From Rhizobiaceae bacterium (GTDB lineage: Bacteria > Pseudomonadota > Alphaproteobacteria > Rhizobiales > Rhizobiaceae): a DNA stretch of 6,401 nucleotides. This document shows positions 5,983-6,401 of the stretch, piece by piece. Position 1 is the first letter of the stretch; each line of letters opens with the position of its first letter. The stretch spans positions 1 to 6,401 of the forward strand of contig JAGWJK010000257.1 of assembly GCA_028865845.1 (NCBI GenBank), in the 5' to 3' direction. The notes under the pieces were generated by a model that worked only from the letters and a program-made list of their open reading frames with translations, was not told the DNA's origin and ran no database searches. A program made the translations under genes and the position numbers.

Positions 5983-6401
5983 TGGCACGGCGGGATGTTT
6001 CCGACCTCGCGCACAGTCTCGGCCGGCAGGCCGAGGCCGTGTGCCGACACTACCTCTCCAGCGGTCGCCGCGAGGGCGGCTACTGGCTGGTTGGCGACGT
6101 GCGCAATACGCCCGGTCGCTCGATGTACGTCAGGCTCAAGGACACACCCAAAGGTCCAGCGGGTAAATGGACCGACGCCGCCAGTGGCGAGCATGGCGAT
6201 CTCCTTGATGTCATCCGCGAAAGCTGCGGTCTGGTTGACTTCAAGGACGTAGCTGACGAGGCCCGATCCTTCCTCTCGACGCCGCCACCGGAGCCAGAAC
6301 CTCGTGAGCACCAACGGCAGAGCCCGGCGCCACATGGCTCCCCCGAAGCGGCTCGCCGGCTGGTTCGCATGTCGCAGCCAATTTTTGGCACGCTCGTACA
6401 G
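5982..6401 (+). CDS. Toprim/DUF7146-type primase-like protein, N-terminal part (3' truncated)
   Basis: The ATG at 5982 shares its A with the TGA stop of the upstream gene, and the frame stays open for 140 codons to the window edge. I recognise the N-terminus as that of toprim-domain proteins common on plasmids and ICEs of Alphaproteobacteria: 'AVCRHYLSSGRREGGYWLVGDVRNTPGRSMYVRL' (residues 19-52), quoted here only as the family marker 'YWLVGDVRNTPGRS', then 'GKWTDAASGEHGDLLDVIR' at 61-79. The GDLLDVI segment resembles the end of primase zinc-binding modules (DnaG/Twinkle 'GGD-hydrophobic' signature), but no CxxC or CHC2 pattern is present; only Cys21 and Cys82 occur in this part. A proline-rich linker (PPPEPEP) follows at about 100-106. 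The catalytic Toprim domain expected in the family would lie beyond the window, so primase activity is inferred. It is cotranscribed and probably translationally coupled with the methylase-helicase gene. Confidence 0.85.
   Translation, partial: MARRDVSDLAHSLGRQAEAVCRHYLSSGRREGGYWLVGDVRNTPGRSMYVRLKDTPKGPAGKWTDAASGEHGDLLDVIRESCGLVDFKDVADEARSFLSTPPPEPEPREHQRQSPAPHGSPEAARRLVRMSQPIFGTLVQ

Overview
The window is GC-rich DNA with gene families typical of conjugative plasmids and integrative elements of Alphaproteobacteria, such as Rhizobiales or sphingomonads. This assignment rests on recognising protein families and the strong G/C third-position bias. No rRNA, tRNA, transposase, CRISPR or integrase is present to fix the host or the type of element.

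Layout. (1) Bases 2-979 (+): the C-terminal ~325 residues of a large ParB/RepB/Spo0J-family protein, with its 5' end outside the window. (2) Bases 986-1019: a strong intrinsic terminator. (3) Bases 1018-1371 (-): a small convergent gene of unknown function, whose stop codon lies inside that terminator's T-tract. (4) Bases 1372-1680: a 309-bp intergenic region holding a short palindrome, an 11-bp-spaced direct repeat and a GC-rich leader that can fold into two hairpins directly before the Shine-Dalgarno of the next gene. (5) Bases 1681-5982 (+): a 1433-residue fusion of an N-terminal SAM-dependent DNA methyltransferase-like domain with a strawberry-notch (Sno) type superfamily 2 helicase/NTPase. 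(6) Bases 5982-6401 (+): the first 140 codons of a toprim/DUF7146-type primase-like protein. It overlaps the fusion gene by one base (TGATG) and runs off the window.

ParB-like, methylase-Sno helicase and toprim primase-like genes form a module I recall from accessory elements of Alphaproteobacteria. It is plausibly concerned with maintenance, replication or DNA processing of the element. The methylase-helicase architecture also resembles DarB of phage P1, an antirestriction protein, so the fusion may shield incoming element DNA from host restriction. That is inference.

The less explained parts are the convergent orphan gene, the structured leader, and a block of unusually high GC3 (about 86% by hand count, bases 3841-5160) inside the fusion gene, next to a stretch at about 68%.
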